From Isoetes taiwanensis (Eukaryota > Streptophyta > Lycopodiopsida > Isoetales > Isoetaceae): a stretch of DNA of 64,000 nucleotides. The notes beneath the pieces were generated by a model, which did no database searches, was not told the origin of the DNA, and worked only from the letters and a program-made list of their open reading frames with translations. The translations under genes and the position numbers were made by a program. Below, in pieces: positions 54,111-64,000 of the stretch. The number at the start of each line of letters is the position of its first letter. The first letter of the stretch is position 1. The stretch spans positions 14,398,902-14,462,901 of the forward strand of contig JAJEKV010000006.1 in assembly GCA_021234155.1 (NCBI GenBank). The letters are read 5' to 3'.

Positions 54111-55628
54111 TGTCTTGGAGAAATTAGAAGCATTGAATTCGTAACTTGCTTTGTTTAGAAGGCATATTAAAAATAGAAGCAATGAATGTATCTGCACATT
54201 TTAAGTTTTGCTCGGTAAACTGTGTGAATAGAAGCAACATCTTTTTACATGATTGACCATTGGCAGAGCAGTTGAAGACCGGATTGTGGCAAGCGTCAGT
54301 GTAATTTGTATAATCAATTTGGCATTAACAATCTGTCATTAGGAAACAAACTAAAAAAGCTGTGGAGACAATTGTAAGATAATGTAGATAAATATACATC
54401 TGCCAAGTTTCGGTGTTTGCAGCTGCTAGGTAATCATTCTATTTCTTTCATTTCCATTGTTATCTCTTCTGCATCTCGCAATATATAAGTTATATCTACT
54501 TGCAAAATACCTTGCTAAGCCAGTGCTTCCTTGACTGAAAGATAGAATCTTCTTCTATTCTTTATGGCGGTTCCTTAAACGTTAAGGTGGATTATTTAGG
54601 TTTGGTCATGCTAATTCAAGGTGGAAGCATTGATATTAATTAAGTGTAATGCCTTATTTTCAGTAGCACTATGATATCAAACATGGCTTGACTTCTTTGG
54701 CTGCAAGCATGATAGTTCACTTTTTCAAAGCATCATCATAAGCATGCCTCTGCATTATGACCAGTTTGCCCTCTAAAAGATTGACATGTAGAAATGTATG
54801 ACCTCTGCAAGCAATCACGTCTCCTTAAAGAAACATAGTGCCTTGCTCTTTATCAATTCTAGGAATTAACTGCTCATCTAAAACGTGTATGGTTTTCATT
54901 TGAGTTCATTCGTTGTTGGCTCAAACATGATCCAAATTATTGTGAGCCTTGAAAATGTTTATGTTTCGCATCTAGCAGGATATAAGTTATGGCTACGTGC
55001 AAAATACCTTGCTGAGCCATTGCTTTCATAAGGCATATTTGAGTGCTGGCAAATTAATGCCCTTATGATTTTCCTGGTTAACTTTTTAAATAAGGTATAG
55101 TGAGTGGGATATCTATTCTTCTAGGAACTGGCAAAGTAATGCGCTAATCTAGCTATCCATCAGTGTGCTAATCTAGCTATAGGAGTCTATTTGATATATC
55201 TGCTGTATGGTTAGAAGCTATAAAGATTATAGATTTTGATAAAGATTATAGATTTTAAAGGCTGTTGTAGCATAACAACAAAAGTTGGTTTTCTGTCCTT
55301 CCACAACCATCAAATGTCTCTCTGATCTGTGCAACTTTTGTGAAATTTGCCCTGCGCCTTATTCCACTTGCAAATGAAAGCGTCAAGTGTAAAATCAATT
55401 TTCTTTGTATCATATTCTGGGACAGTTTCTAATGCATCTACCTTTATGGTCCATATGGCTTCTATTTTTGGTCTATACTTACACGAGAATAAGATGCTAC
55501 ATGGTCATGTAGTACCATGGACAACCATGATTACTTACAATGTTCAAACTGAAAGGCAACCCAATGTTTTAGCAAATCAACCACCAAACCATATAGATTC
55601 TTCAAAATCCTTACGTTATGCCCTCAAA
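54111..55628. other. No gene recognised
   Basis: AT-rich, intron-like DNA with several repeats of TGCAAAATACCTTGCT(A/G)AGCCA (54503 and 54999). No exon could be supported. Confidence 0.4.
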
Positions 55629-56957
55629 GGAGTTCAAACCTTATTTGGCAGCCACGGATGATGCGGAGGAACTCTTTGCATGGTTGCGGGATCTGAACTC
55701 ATATTTCGCCAAGACCAAAGATGATGATGACACTCAGCTTTATTTTGCTGAACGTCATTTAGGAGGGGTCGCTAAGGATTGGTGGCTTGATCTCCTCAAG
55801 CACCAACCTAAGGAAACTCCGATCACAACATGTGCAGAGTTTGAGACACTCATTAAGGAAAGGTTTCTGGGTCATATTTGCTCGCAGAATGGAACCAGTT
55901 GACCCAGCAAGACAAGGAGTCCGTTCGTGATTTTTCGGCAAGAGTCTTGAAGAAAGGTCTCCAGCTTGGCAAAAATGATGCAGAGAAATCTGACCGGTTG
56001 ATGGGCAGTGTCCATCGTTGGATCCGGGCCAAGTTGGATCTTCAAGATGCAAACCTTTCTTTTGGGGCCCTCTGCAAACTAGCAGAAAAAGTTGAAGAGG
56101 AGGGTCTTTCATTAACTCAGGCCATCAATGCACAAAGGGGGTTTAAACCTATGTCGTATGATTCCCAGGCGGGTCATTCTCACAAGTTTGTTAAACCCGT
56201 GCATCGTGAAGGGCGTAACAATGGAGATCATGTTCCTACTATTTCTGCCTTAGGGTCAGGTGCAAAGCATTCTCGGGAGGAGGATAAGTCGCAAGAGAGG
56301 AAGCCTAAAGAATCTTATATGGCTTTCTAAGAATCGCCTCGTCGTGAAAAAAATAAGTGTTTTATTTGCTCTAGTCCTGACCATAAATTTTTTGAATGTT
56401 CCAGGTACACCCCAAAGAAAAAAGGGGATTCAAAACCAGGTACATCTAAAGTTCCATCAGAATCGAAGAAAGAAAGCAGGACAAAGACGGTGGCTTTTGT
56501 GGGTCATTCCTATACACTAGATCATCCTGAACATAGTCGCCTTTTGCATTTTTAAGCAATCTGTCCCGGATCGAAAAGTGCATGCTCTTTTGACCCCGGT
56601 AGTGAGTTTGATGTGATTTCGACGGAGTTAGTGAAGGCGTTGGACTTGTCTACTATTCCATTGACAAATGCGATGGATTTGTCGTCCGCTTTTCGTGGTC
56701 AACTTTCACCTTGTGCCTTGGTTGTTAAAGATTTGGAATATTCCATTCAAGGTTTTAACGCCAAGCGTACTTTTTTGGTGGCTGACCTTGGCAGTGTGGA
56801 TCTTTTGATTGGGATGCCCTGGCATCAAGAGTATAATCCTTTGGTTGACTGGGTTTCTGGTACTCTTTTGTTAGCCTTGGATGACGGGAAAAAGAACTTT
56901 AAGTTGGTTAAGGATCTTGTGATAGCCCCCATTCCAATGGTTTCTGTTGCAATTTAA
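55629..56957 (+). pseudogene. Gag and protease, Ty3 family 1 copy 2
   Basis: Frames show LFAWLRDLNSYFAKT, GGVAKDWWLDLLKHQ, VRDFSARVLKKGLQLGKN, the knuckle region NKCFICSSPDHKFFEC (frame-broken) and the protease-like LTP/FDPGSEFDVIS and LLIGMPWH. This copy lacks the stop that follows LKHQ in copy 1, but has its own shifts near 55890, 56330 and 56550. Confidence 0.88.
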
Positions 56958-58099
56958 GCGTTTGGCAATGAAATCTCATTTTGTTTACTTGGTGGGTTCG
57001 CGTGATAAGTCAATTACATCACCAATAAATGAGCGTCAAACTTTGTTTCTTATGAATCATTCTGATGTGTTTTCTAATGACATTGCCACATCATTACCTC
57101 CTCAGCGGCCAGAAGACCACAAAATTGATCTTTTGCCGGGAAAGGAACCCCTAAATCAAGCTCCTTATAGGAGAATGCATGGACAACAAGTTGAGATTAA
57201 GCGCCAACTTGATGAGTTACTTCAAGCTGGTTTGATTCACATAGTTCTTCACCTTTTGGTGCACCAGTTTTACTGGTCAGGAAAAAGGACAATTCTTGGC
57301 GTACGTGTATTGACTACCGTGCCTTGAATAAGATTACTATAAAAAATAAGTTTCCTATTCCACGTGCGGATGATCTATTTGATCAATTACAAGGTGCTAA
57401 GATTTTTAGCCATCTAGATCTTAAGTCTGGCTATTGGCAACTTAAGGTGGCGCCAGAAGACGTGCATAAAACAACATTTAGAACGACTTTTGGACATTAT
57501 GAGTTTCTAGTCATGCCTTTTGGTCTCACAAATGCGCCGGCTTCCTTTGGAGGTTAATGGGGCGAATCTTTGAGAATGTGCATGGTCATTTTGTAGTTGT
57601 TTTCTTTGATGATATTTTAGTTTTTAGCAAGTCTTTAGAAGAACACTATTTGCATTTGCAAGAGGTTTTTTCTCGCGGTGAAGGTCTCAAAGTGGATCCT
57701 AGCAAAGTACATGCAATTTTAAGTTGGCCTAGTCCGTCTTCAGTGACTGCTTTACGTTCTTTTTTGGGATTGTGCAGTTATTATAGAAAATTTGTTAAGA
57801 ATTTTGCTAGCATTTCTTCAGGACTCTATTTCTTAATCAAAAAGGATGTGCCTTTCTTATGGGGTGATAATCAACAAGTTGCTTTTCAGGCTTTGAAGGA
57901 TGCTATGGTTAACCCTCCTGTACTGCGATTACCAAAGTTTGGGGTGCCCTACTTGATGTGTGTTGATGCTAGTGGGACTGCCTTGGGTGCAGTTTTGATG
58001 CAGGACGGTCATTTTATCGCTTTTGAAAGTCGTAAATTTTTGGAATCCGAAAGTAGATATAGTATGATAAAGAATTCTTGGCTGTTATCCATGCTTTGA
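56947..58099 (+). pseudogene. Reverse transcriptase, Ty3 family 1 copy 2
   Basis: [68 protein letters not shown] and the RNase H start CVDASGTALGAVLMQDG are visible. The frameshift after GLIH and the stop after NAPASFGG match copy 1 exactly. The connection segment is intact here (SSVTALRSF) but damaged in copy 1. Confidence 0.9.
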
Positions 58100-58577
58100 A
58101 GGTTTGGCGTCATTATGTTTTAGGCTCCGCCGTTCATATTTTGACTGATCATCAAAGCGTTAAACATATAGTTTCCCAGAAAAATTTATCTGAACGTCAA
58201 TTTAAGTGGATTTCGTTTATGCAGCAGTATGATTTTACAGTGGATTATCATCCAGGTAAGGAGAATGTGGTTGCTGACGCATTAAGTAGAAGAGGTTATG
58301 AGGTATGTTCTCTTTCTATTGCGCAGTCTGATCAGTTGGATGACATGAAACAACTTTATGCAACTGATCCTGATTATAAAGATATTTGGTTGATGGCTCA
58401 AACTGGTAACGCTTTTGAATGCACCTACTGCCGGTCATCGTGGGCTTACTGCTCTTTGGCTAAGGTTGAACCCTATTTCACTTGGCCTGGCTTGCGTCGG
58501 GATTTGATGGTTCATATACGTTTTTGTGTGACGTGCCAACGTACTAAGAAAGCTCCTAAGAAACCTCATGGTATTTG
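58078..58577 (+). pseudogene. RNase H end and truncated integrase, Ty3 family 1 copy 2
   Basis: Reads [33 protein letters not shown], then integrase FTWPGLRRDLMVHIRFC, VTCQRTKKAPKKPHG, where it stops being Ty3. The small deletion between 'ECTYCRSSW' and the integrase zinc region is also present in copy 1. Confidence 0.85.
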
Positions 58578-60903
58578 TGAGCCCTCAGGGCCCTTCTGCC
58601 GAGACTCCAACCACTACATATAATGCACTAGCTTCGCCTACTCGGCCTGCTCCAGCCGCATACACTGCCCCAGTGGCCTCGTCGGCCTCTAATAGAGCGT
58701 TGCATACTGCTTCCATTTCTGCCGCCTGCAGCTGTCGCTCCCACCAACAAATAGGAATTGTGCCTCCGCGTGGTCTTCTGGAATTGTTAGAGCTTTCCAT
58801 GGCAAATGGGAGATAGTCTCAACTCAATTGCTGTAGACGTGGACCTCATCTTCCTCATGGAGACGTGGGAGCATGGGGGCCACAGGCTATCTGACCTACT
58901 GGGATACCGGTGATACTCAGTCTTCAATGGCTGCATAGGGAAGTGCGGAGATGGAGGCATCGCATGCTACTACCGCACAACCCTCGCACAATCAATCTCC
59001 CTATAAACTGATAGACACAACCGGTACTTGTGGGTGGGTGTAGAAAACTGCAGTGATCGCACTCTCTTTGTGGCGGCCTGGTACTTCCCACATGCCGAGA
59101 GAAACATCAATCACGCCCACTCGGACGTTGATAGGCTGGACCCTTATGCCGATCTATATGATGACATACAGCAGCACAGGCGGTTGGGCAACGTCATCCT
59201 TCTTGAAAACTTCAACGCATGCACAAGACCGGAACAACCCAGACAGTTCAACCACTTAAGTGATGACTTCTTGCAGCTGCATCCCGCAAAGGAAACCTGG
59301 CCATGAGCATCAGACAACACTCAGGTCACACGCTTTAGTAGGCAGCTGCTTTTGCTTTGCGGCATCTTTGATCTAGTCATTTGCAATGGACTTGCACAGT
59401 GGCCGTCCTCTGGCATGTGCACTTGCAGACAAGAGAACTAGGAAGGTGTATCTAGTGTGGTGGACTATGTGTTGGTAGCTCAGCAGGATATGCATATGAT
59501 TAGGCATTTTCAGGTGGGAACAGACAGTAGGGATGAGGAGGTCGACTCGGATCACCTGCCACTATATCTGAAGCTAGCCTAGCAGAATGTTCGGAGCCTT
59601 CGTGCCATAGCACCTCGCAGGCTTCGGCTACGCTTGGACTACAAACATGCGGAGGCCTATGCCGAAATGCTTGCAAAGGATTTGCGATGAGTTCTACAGT
59701 GCCCTACGCTATGGCAACAGACCAAAAGTTTGATTGACATGCTAGAGACTGCCGCAAAGAGGTGCTTCGAGAGACACCGCCTTTGCTGGACCATGGGGAC
59801 CAACACCTTCCCATGCAACTAGTGGTTCGATTGCCAAAGCCTTTAATATTGTGCCTCGGGAAAAGTTGCGGAAGCAGTTGCAAGAGCTAGGAGTCCCTGC
59901 AGATCTACAGAATGAAGTTTACAGGCTATATGAGAGGTGTTCAGGCTAGTTGCAACTAGTTGAGAAGCTATTTGATAGTAGTATCGGGATCCGTCAGGGA
60001 TGCCCTTTCTCCCCAACACTCTTTGACTTTATATTGATCAGCTCGAGTGTTGGCTTGCTGATAATGGTGGGGACGGGGTTCACTGTTGCAACAGGTTGCC
60101 AGACAGCTAATATATGTGGATGATGTGGACCTTCTAGCCTACACCTCGACTGACATGCAATGCCATCTTGATGCCTTGGACATATTCTGCCAGACGACAA
60201 ATATGCACATCAACCTGGCCAAGACTAAGGTGTCTTCATATCGTCTTCGCGCCAGCCAAGGATCCCTTCCATCAGTTACTGTGGACAAAATGTAGAGGTG
60301 GCACCAAGTTACAAGAACATGGGAGTGGAGTTTCCTTCTGCATATACTGGGACACTTCTATTCGGCTACGTGTTACAGCATGCTGGAAGGCACTATAAGA
60401 AATGCAGAACAAAAGCTACAGAGCAGAGCTGTATGATTGGGCTCATCAATCGCATCTATTCATTCAGGGTTTTGGTGGAGCCTATCATTTTGTACATGGT
60501 TAAAGTCTGGGGACCAGTGGCGTCCCTTGCCACCTGGAATGAATTGGAGCAGGTGCAAAAAGCCTTCGTGACACAGGCACTAGAGGTGAAGTCCATGGTC
60601 CCATATCAAATCCTGTAGCATGAGATAGGCTCCTGCCTCTTCAGAAGGCAGTCCTTGACTGCCACATCGTCTACTTTCAGAAAGTAATCAGTATGGATGA
60701 TTCTCGTCTCTCTCTCACCTGCTCTATACAATGGCAATGGAGCCGCAGCGCTTGAAGGTTTGCTGGAAAGACAAGAGACTGCAGTGGCTATCCAGATGGA
60801 ATGTTCAGGAGCACAGGTGGATACAGGTGCAAACAGATGTGGATTGCCATATCTTGAGGCAATATCTTAACGCCTGCTTCCTCAGCAAGCTCTGGGATGC
60901 TGG
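58578..60903 (+). mobile_element. Degenerate LINE, sister of the element at 35196-44519
   Basis: The endonuclease is read as AVDVDLIFLMETWEHGGHRL, CGDGGIACYYRTT, LFVAAWYFPHAE, SSVVDYVLVAQQDMH and EEVDSDHLPLYL. Because it starts further upstream than the other copy, the early catalytic ETW block is present. RT is reduced to AFNIVPREKLRKQL, SIGIRQGCPFSPTLF, LIYVDDVDLLAYT (YVDD box), HINLAKTKV and a linker. About 600 bp of RT between the endonuclease and this block is deleted near 59835. The 3' end is missing: it stops near 60903 without tail. Many stops. Confidence 0.85.
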
Positions 60904-61218
60904 GTAAAAGCATGAAAGGGTGTACGTACATCGTACTGAACCGAAGGACGAATTTGTGCTTTTTTGGGGTACATTTTAGATGTACATCAAGATACTCTGG
61001 TTTGTCATTTTGTGTCAGGTTTGCAATGATTGCAAGATCATCCCTGACAGTGCCCCCGAAATTCTTGGTTAACCACCGAACCACCGAACCAATTCGAATG
61101 GATCCGTCCCTCCCTTTCCGAAATTCCCCCCTTTCACAGGACGAACACCGAACGAATTCTAGAAGCAAACACATGCCAATTGAATCTACAAGAAATACAA
61201 ATCAATTTCAATCTATTC
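60904..61218. other. Presumed 5' flank of the plus-strand gene
   Basis: Contains TTTTAGATGTACATC at ~60975, the same string as at 62049, and a C-rich stretch near 61106. It could hold the promoter and 5' UTR of the gene starting at 61219; no TATA box could be assigned. Confidence 0.35.
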
Positions 61219-61838
61219 ATGGAGGGTGAGAATTCCAATGGAAGTGATGGTTCTAAGCGCAAATATGCCGACATTGGCCAGTGTTATGCCACAAAACAAA
61301 TAAAGCAGCGTGTTGACAGGTCGGTGGATTGCATCCTCAGTTGCTGGCAAACGCTTCGTCCAGATCAAAGATTAGTTTTTTGTGCTCGTTTGTTGCAAGA
61401 TGACAGGCTTTTTTCCTTTTTCGAACCCGTAATTGGAAATCCTTCCGAAGTTATTGTTATGAAATCAATGATCAGAAACTTGTAAGATGGGCTTCAAGAA
61501 GTAAAATCTGCTAATAGCAAAGATAAATTGGCGGCAAAACATTCACTGTTATCAATGATTGTTGGAAAAAAAGGAGATATAAACAAGAATGTTTCTTCAA
61601 AATTGCTAAAGATACAGCCAAGAAATTTATCCAAAGCTGCAGCAAGAAGGAAGATAATGTCATTAAGTGGAGCAAATGTATGGGCTTTGGCAGGAAGGAT
61701 GCCAAGATCAAATAGAATCGATGATTCAATCAAATGTCAGGTTCGTGAATTTTGGCTTGATAATACCAAAGTTTCACCAAAGGTTAGAGATGTCATGAAG
61801 AGGAGAACACAAGCAATACAATACCTTGATATCTCACA
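61219..61838 (+). pseudogene. Unrecognised gene, first exon, one in-frame stop
   Basis: From ATG 61219 the frame encodes a hydrophilic protein: a nuclear-type basic start (GSKRKYADIGQ), VDRSVDCILSCWQTL, RLVFCARLLQDDRLFSFFEP and NPSEVIVMKSM. A single TAA at 61483 follows. The same frame continues without any shift through KHSLLSMIVGKKGD, RNLSKAAARRKIMSLSG, VREFWLDNTKVSPKVRDVMK and RRTQ to CTCACAG|GT (61838), a good donor. I do not know the family; the FW-DNTKVSPKVRD phrase recalls uncharacterised, perhaps transposon-derived, proteins. The stop may be a recent nonsense mutation or an assembly error. GTAAGA at the stop could also be a donor. Confidence 0.5.
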
Positions 61839-62239
61839 GGTTTGCTCTTGTAATTGAATCAATTCAGTTTTGGAGATTATGTTTTCTTCCAAAATTCTTT
61901 CATGACTTTCTTCTCTACATTCTAGTTCTGTTCCAAGTGATCTGTTAATGAATACACATGGCTTTCATGAAATGTATTGCATTTTACATTGTTTACATTT
62001 TTACATTGTTTACATAGTAGCAGAAATCTTGCAGTGATGTGCTATTAGGTACTTTTTAGATGTACATCCATTAACACTTACATGTCCATGCAGCTGCATT
62101 TACATGTACTTGAATATCAAAATTACATCATTTTACATTTTAGTGTACTTTCAGGTAATGAAGCCAAACAAATCATACATATGTACATTAGTTGTACTAA
62201 TATTGTAACATTAATGTGATGTACTAATATTGGAACATT

Positions 62240-62285
62240 GACTAGATGTACATTAGATGTACATTGGATGTACATTTGATGTACA
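62240..62285. repeat. Tandem ~11-bp GATGTACATT minisatellite
   Basis: Four to five head-to-tail units of (A/T)GATGTACATT(A/G/T)G. TGTACA palindromes are also frequent at 62050-62230 and 62780-62850. Confidence 0.88.
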
Positions 62286-62334
62286 TTGGTTTAGATGACA
62301 CTGTAGGAGTTTCAGATGTATTTGTGTCTTTTGC

Positions 62335-62674
62335 AGTACCAGACAATGTGGAAGGTGTTTCATACTATGTTCTCATGTGCACCAAGGAAAAGCTGGAAGA
62401 AGATTCAATTGATGACTATGGAAATGAATACTCTGCTGGCACTAGTGTCATTGAAGGACAATATTATGAACTAATCCCAGGCTGCCACAATAAGTATAAA
62501 CTGCTTCCTACTAAGAATGTTTTGGTACCTGTAGAATCTGTGATTGGGGTTCGAATCCCATTCAAAAAAGTAAAACACAAGCTGAAGGGGGCAAGCACAG
62601 CATTTCACTTGCCAGATGAAGTCCATGAGACATTGTTATCACAACTTCCAGCAATTGTAGATGACATGGACTAA
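62335..62674 (+). CDS. Unrecognised gene, likely last exon
   Basis: After a good acceptor (TGTGTCTTTTGCAG ending 62334) an open frame of about 113 residues runs to TAA: NVEGVSYYVLMCTKEK, IEGQYYELIPGCHNKYKLLP, VLVPVESVIGVRIPFKKVKH and LPDEVHETLLSQL. Composition and the absence of stops look coding. Direct joining to the exon ending at 61838 would change the frame, so either another exon lies between or this is a separate transcript. No known domain recognised. Confidence 0.45.
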
Positions 62675-63017
62675 GTCAGATCTGTAGTACTTTCCAGAAA
62701 TATTGTAATACTTTGTTCATATAAAAGATAAGAACTGAACAAATTTTCATTGTACATGACATGGACTACTTCAGAAGTGCATTAGGTACATCAATGTACA
62801 TAAGATGTACAACATATGTACATCTTATGTACATCTGTTGTACATTCCAAAAATATTATAAAAATTTGTTAAGTGTAAGTTGATTAGAATTGAACATAAG
62901 AAAGTTGAATTGCATAAACATTAAAAATAGTTTCAGTCATGGAAAAGATAAGAAATGAACAGGTTTTCATGTACAAATGGTTGATATATTTATATTGTGG
63001 ACATAAATACAACACAC
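62675..63017. other. Convergent 3' region between two genes
   Basis: Lies between the stop of the plus-strand frame and the last seen donor of the minus-strand gene. Rich in TGTACAT (for example AAGATGTACAACATATGTAC at ~62803), with ATAAAAGATAAG-type A-rich stretches that could serve 3' end formation. Confidence 0.4.
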
Positions 63018-63382
63018 CTGAAAATGAGCATGGCTCTCATGGCCTAGCTTTAAAATGTCAGTAGGAGCCTGATATCTTATGACTATTGCATCATGTCTTC
63101 CAGCCCGCCAAGAGGCTGAAGAGATATCCTCTAAAGCACGTGCCTTCCCCCAAGGGTTGTGCAACAAGTGATTTGCTGCCAATATACATTTCATGATTGC
63201 TCGTTCCTCATAATTTTCAATATGGCCAACCTTTTCCCAAAGTCCAGGAACAGCAGTATAGAGGCGATAATCGGTCCCCAACCCTATGTACTTGCAGCTT
63301 GTGTTGGTTTGTATTACCTCTGGGTGCAGCAGAACTCTATCTCTTAGTTTCTTAATAGTCTTTTGTGTTTCAGTCCATTCAT
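63018..63382 (-). CDS. FCP1-like phosphatase gene, downstream exon
   Basis: The exon starts after the acceptor TTTGCTTTGTAG and ends at TTTTCAG|GTGTGT, both on the minus strand. It joins the upstream exon in frame: GTTG plus AT makes IVDEWTETQ. The product reads TIKKLRDRVLLHPE, YIGLGTDYRLYTAVPG, NYEERAIMKCILAANH and DAIVIRYQAPTDIL. I do not recognise this part; it is C-terminal to the phosphatase domain. Both splice sites and the open frame are intact, so the gene may be functional. Confidence 0.6.
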
Positions 63383-63508
63383 CTACAAAGCAAATGAAGA
63401 TCACTTAATTATGTATACACACTCATAATTGTACCAATAAGAAAGACAGTAAAAACAGAATACATATATTCATAACATTTGAATTTGTACATCAGTCAAA
63501 GTCTGTAC
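63383..63508 (-). other. Intron of the FCP1-like gene
   Basis: GT...AG borders on the minus strand, 126 bases, AT-rich. Removing it keeps the frame open on both sides. Confidence 0.65.
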
Positions 63509-64000
63509 CAACAATGGGCCAGTCGAGAGGCCAATAACATGATGGCAGTTTCTCCATTCCTTGCTCCGTATATTGACTAAATTTAGGCAGCAGAGCACCC
63601 AAGTTGCTACTATAGTTTGCCAGCAAAATCTGTTCCACCTGCTCTGATATGCTATCTGCTGCATTAGTCATTGGATGATCTTTCACATAAACTATACCAT
63701 CTTCGGCCATTTTGAATCCATTAAGCCATGGAATGAGCTCCATGACAAACAATCTGTCGCCAGCTAATATCGGTGTCCAAGAGAAAGGACATATGTAGCT
63801 TCCTACAGGATTCAAAGTGGATTTGTATCTTTCGTCGTCGATCAGAACTGTATGTCCATAGTACTCTGGGTACTCTTTCCATACCACAGCTAATGGTTTC
63901 ACAAACAACCCCTTTTGAGGTTCAGTAGGGTGTTTGTGTGGCAGAGTCCAACACTGCTCCTGGTTGTAAACAAACTTCAGCTTTATGGAAAAAGCATCAC
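63509..64000 (-). CDS. FCP1/NIF-type (HAD family) phosphatase domain, C-terminal half, runs off the window
   Basis: The minus strand is open from the window edge to the donor at 63508 (GTTG|GTACAG). It reads KLKFVYNQEQCWTLPH, GLFVKPLAVVW, YGHTVLIDDERYKSTLNP then VGSYICPF, GDRLFVMELIPWLNGF and VYVKDHPM. This matches the second half of plant FCP1-homology domains: '...W.Q..C', 'KpL..vW', the acidic IDD (HAD motif IV, metal binding), K..lNP, and a final L..YL...YVK.hP. The nucleophile DxDxT motif should lie beyond 64000. Relatives dephosphorylate the RNA polymerase II C-terminal domain or other nuclear proteins. The substrate of this one is unknown. Confidence 0.7.

Larger units (their letters stand above)
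55629..58577 (+). mobile_element. Second copy of Ty3 family 1, without LTRs
   Basis: Near-identical on the plus strand to the minus-strand element at 1789-6590. It begins abruptly inside gag (GAGTTCAAACC at 55630) and ends abruptly inside integrase (CATGGTATT at 58577), where a LINE starts. Neither LTR nor target duplication is present, so it is a fragment moved or left by rearrangement. Confidence 0.93.

Noticed and set aside
60788..61174. 128-residue minus-strand frame left of the plus-strand gene
   Set aside because: Spans the LINE/flank junction near 60903 and reads like neither neighbour. No domain or splice evidence.

Overview
The window reads as nuclear DNA of a land plant. Plant gene fragments with intact intron borders (CER1-like wax enzyme, ABCC transporter, VPS13-like, PB1-domain protein, FCP1-like phosphatase, lipid-transfer protein) lie in a gene-poor, AT-rich sea of nested transposable elements. 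Chromodomain Ty3 elements, one using an initiator-Met primer site, Helitrons and LINEs with (TATTC)n tails fit a large seed-free plant genome such as a fern or lycophyte. That placement is an inference; no marker gene fixes the species.

Layout. 1-1097: broken lipid-transfer-protein remnant (minus) and a foldback repeat. 1098-9676: a Helitron carrying CER1-like exons (plus), invaded by a complete Ty3 element (1789-6590, minus, GCAAA target duplication) and by a MITE. 9677-17350: a micro-LINE insertion, a GGAAACCCTTCC foldback array, a long microRNA-like hairpin, a MITE, then adjacent VPS13-like and ABCC exons. 17360-26070: three ~2.9 kb tandem units with long-TIR elements; the middle unit is a fine mosaic of its neighbours. 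26000-35076: MITE, Helitron 3' end, LINE pieces and a complete non-autonomous Helitron (32339-35076). 35196-44519: a LINE split by a complete second Ty3 element (36077-42099). 45400-53250: LINE fragment, then a third Ty3 element (plus) split by an insertion holding a PB1-domain pseudogene and a LINE 3' part. 53436-55628: Helitron-type 5' end and unassigned DNA. 55629-60903: an LTR-less copy of the first Ty3 family fused to a LINE. 60904-64000: the most gene-like part, an unrecognised plus-strand gene with one in-frame stop, converging on a minus-strand FCP1-like phosphatase gene that runs off the window.

Almost everything left of 61 kb is decayed mobile DNA and captured exons. The best candidate for a working host gene is the FCP1-like gene at the right edge. 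No rRNA, bona fide tRNA, CRISPR or prokaryotic feature was seen.
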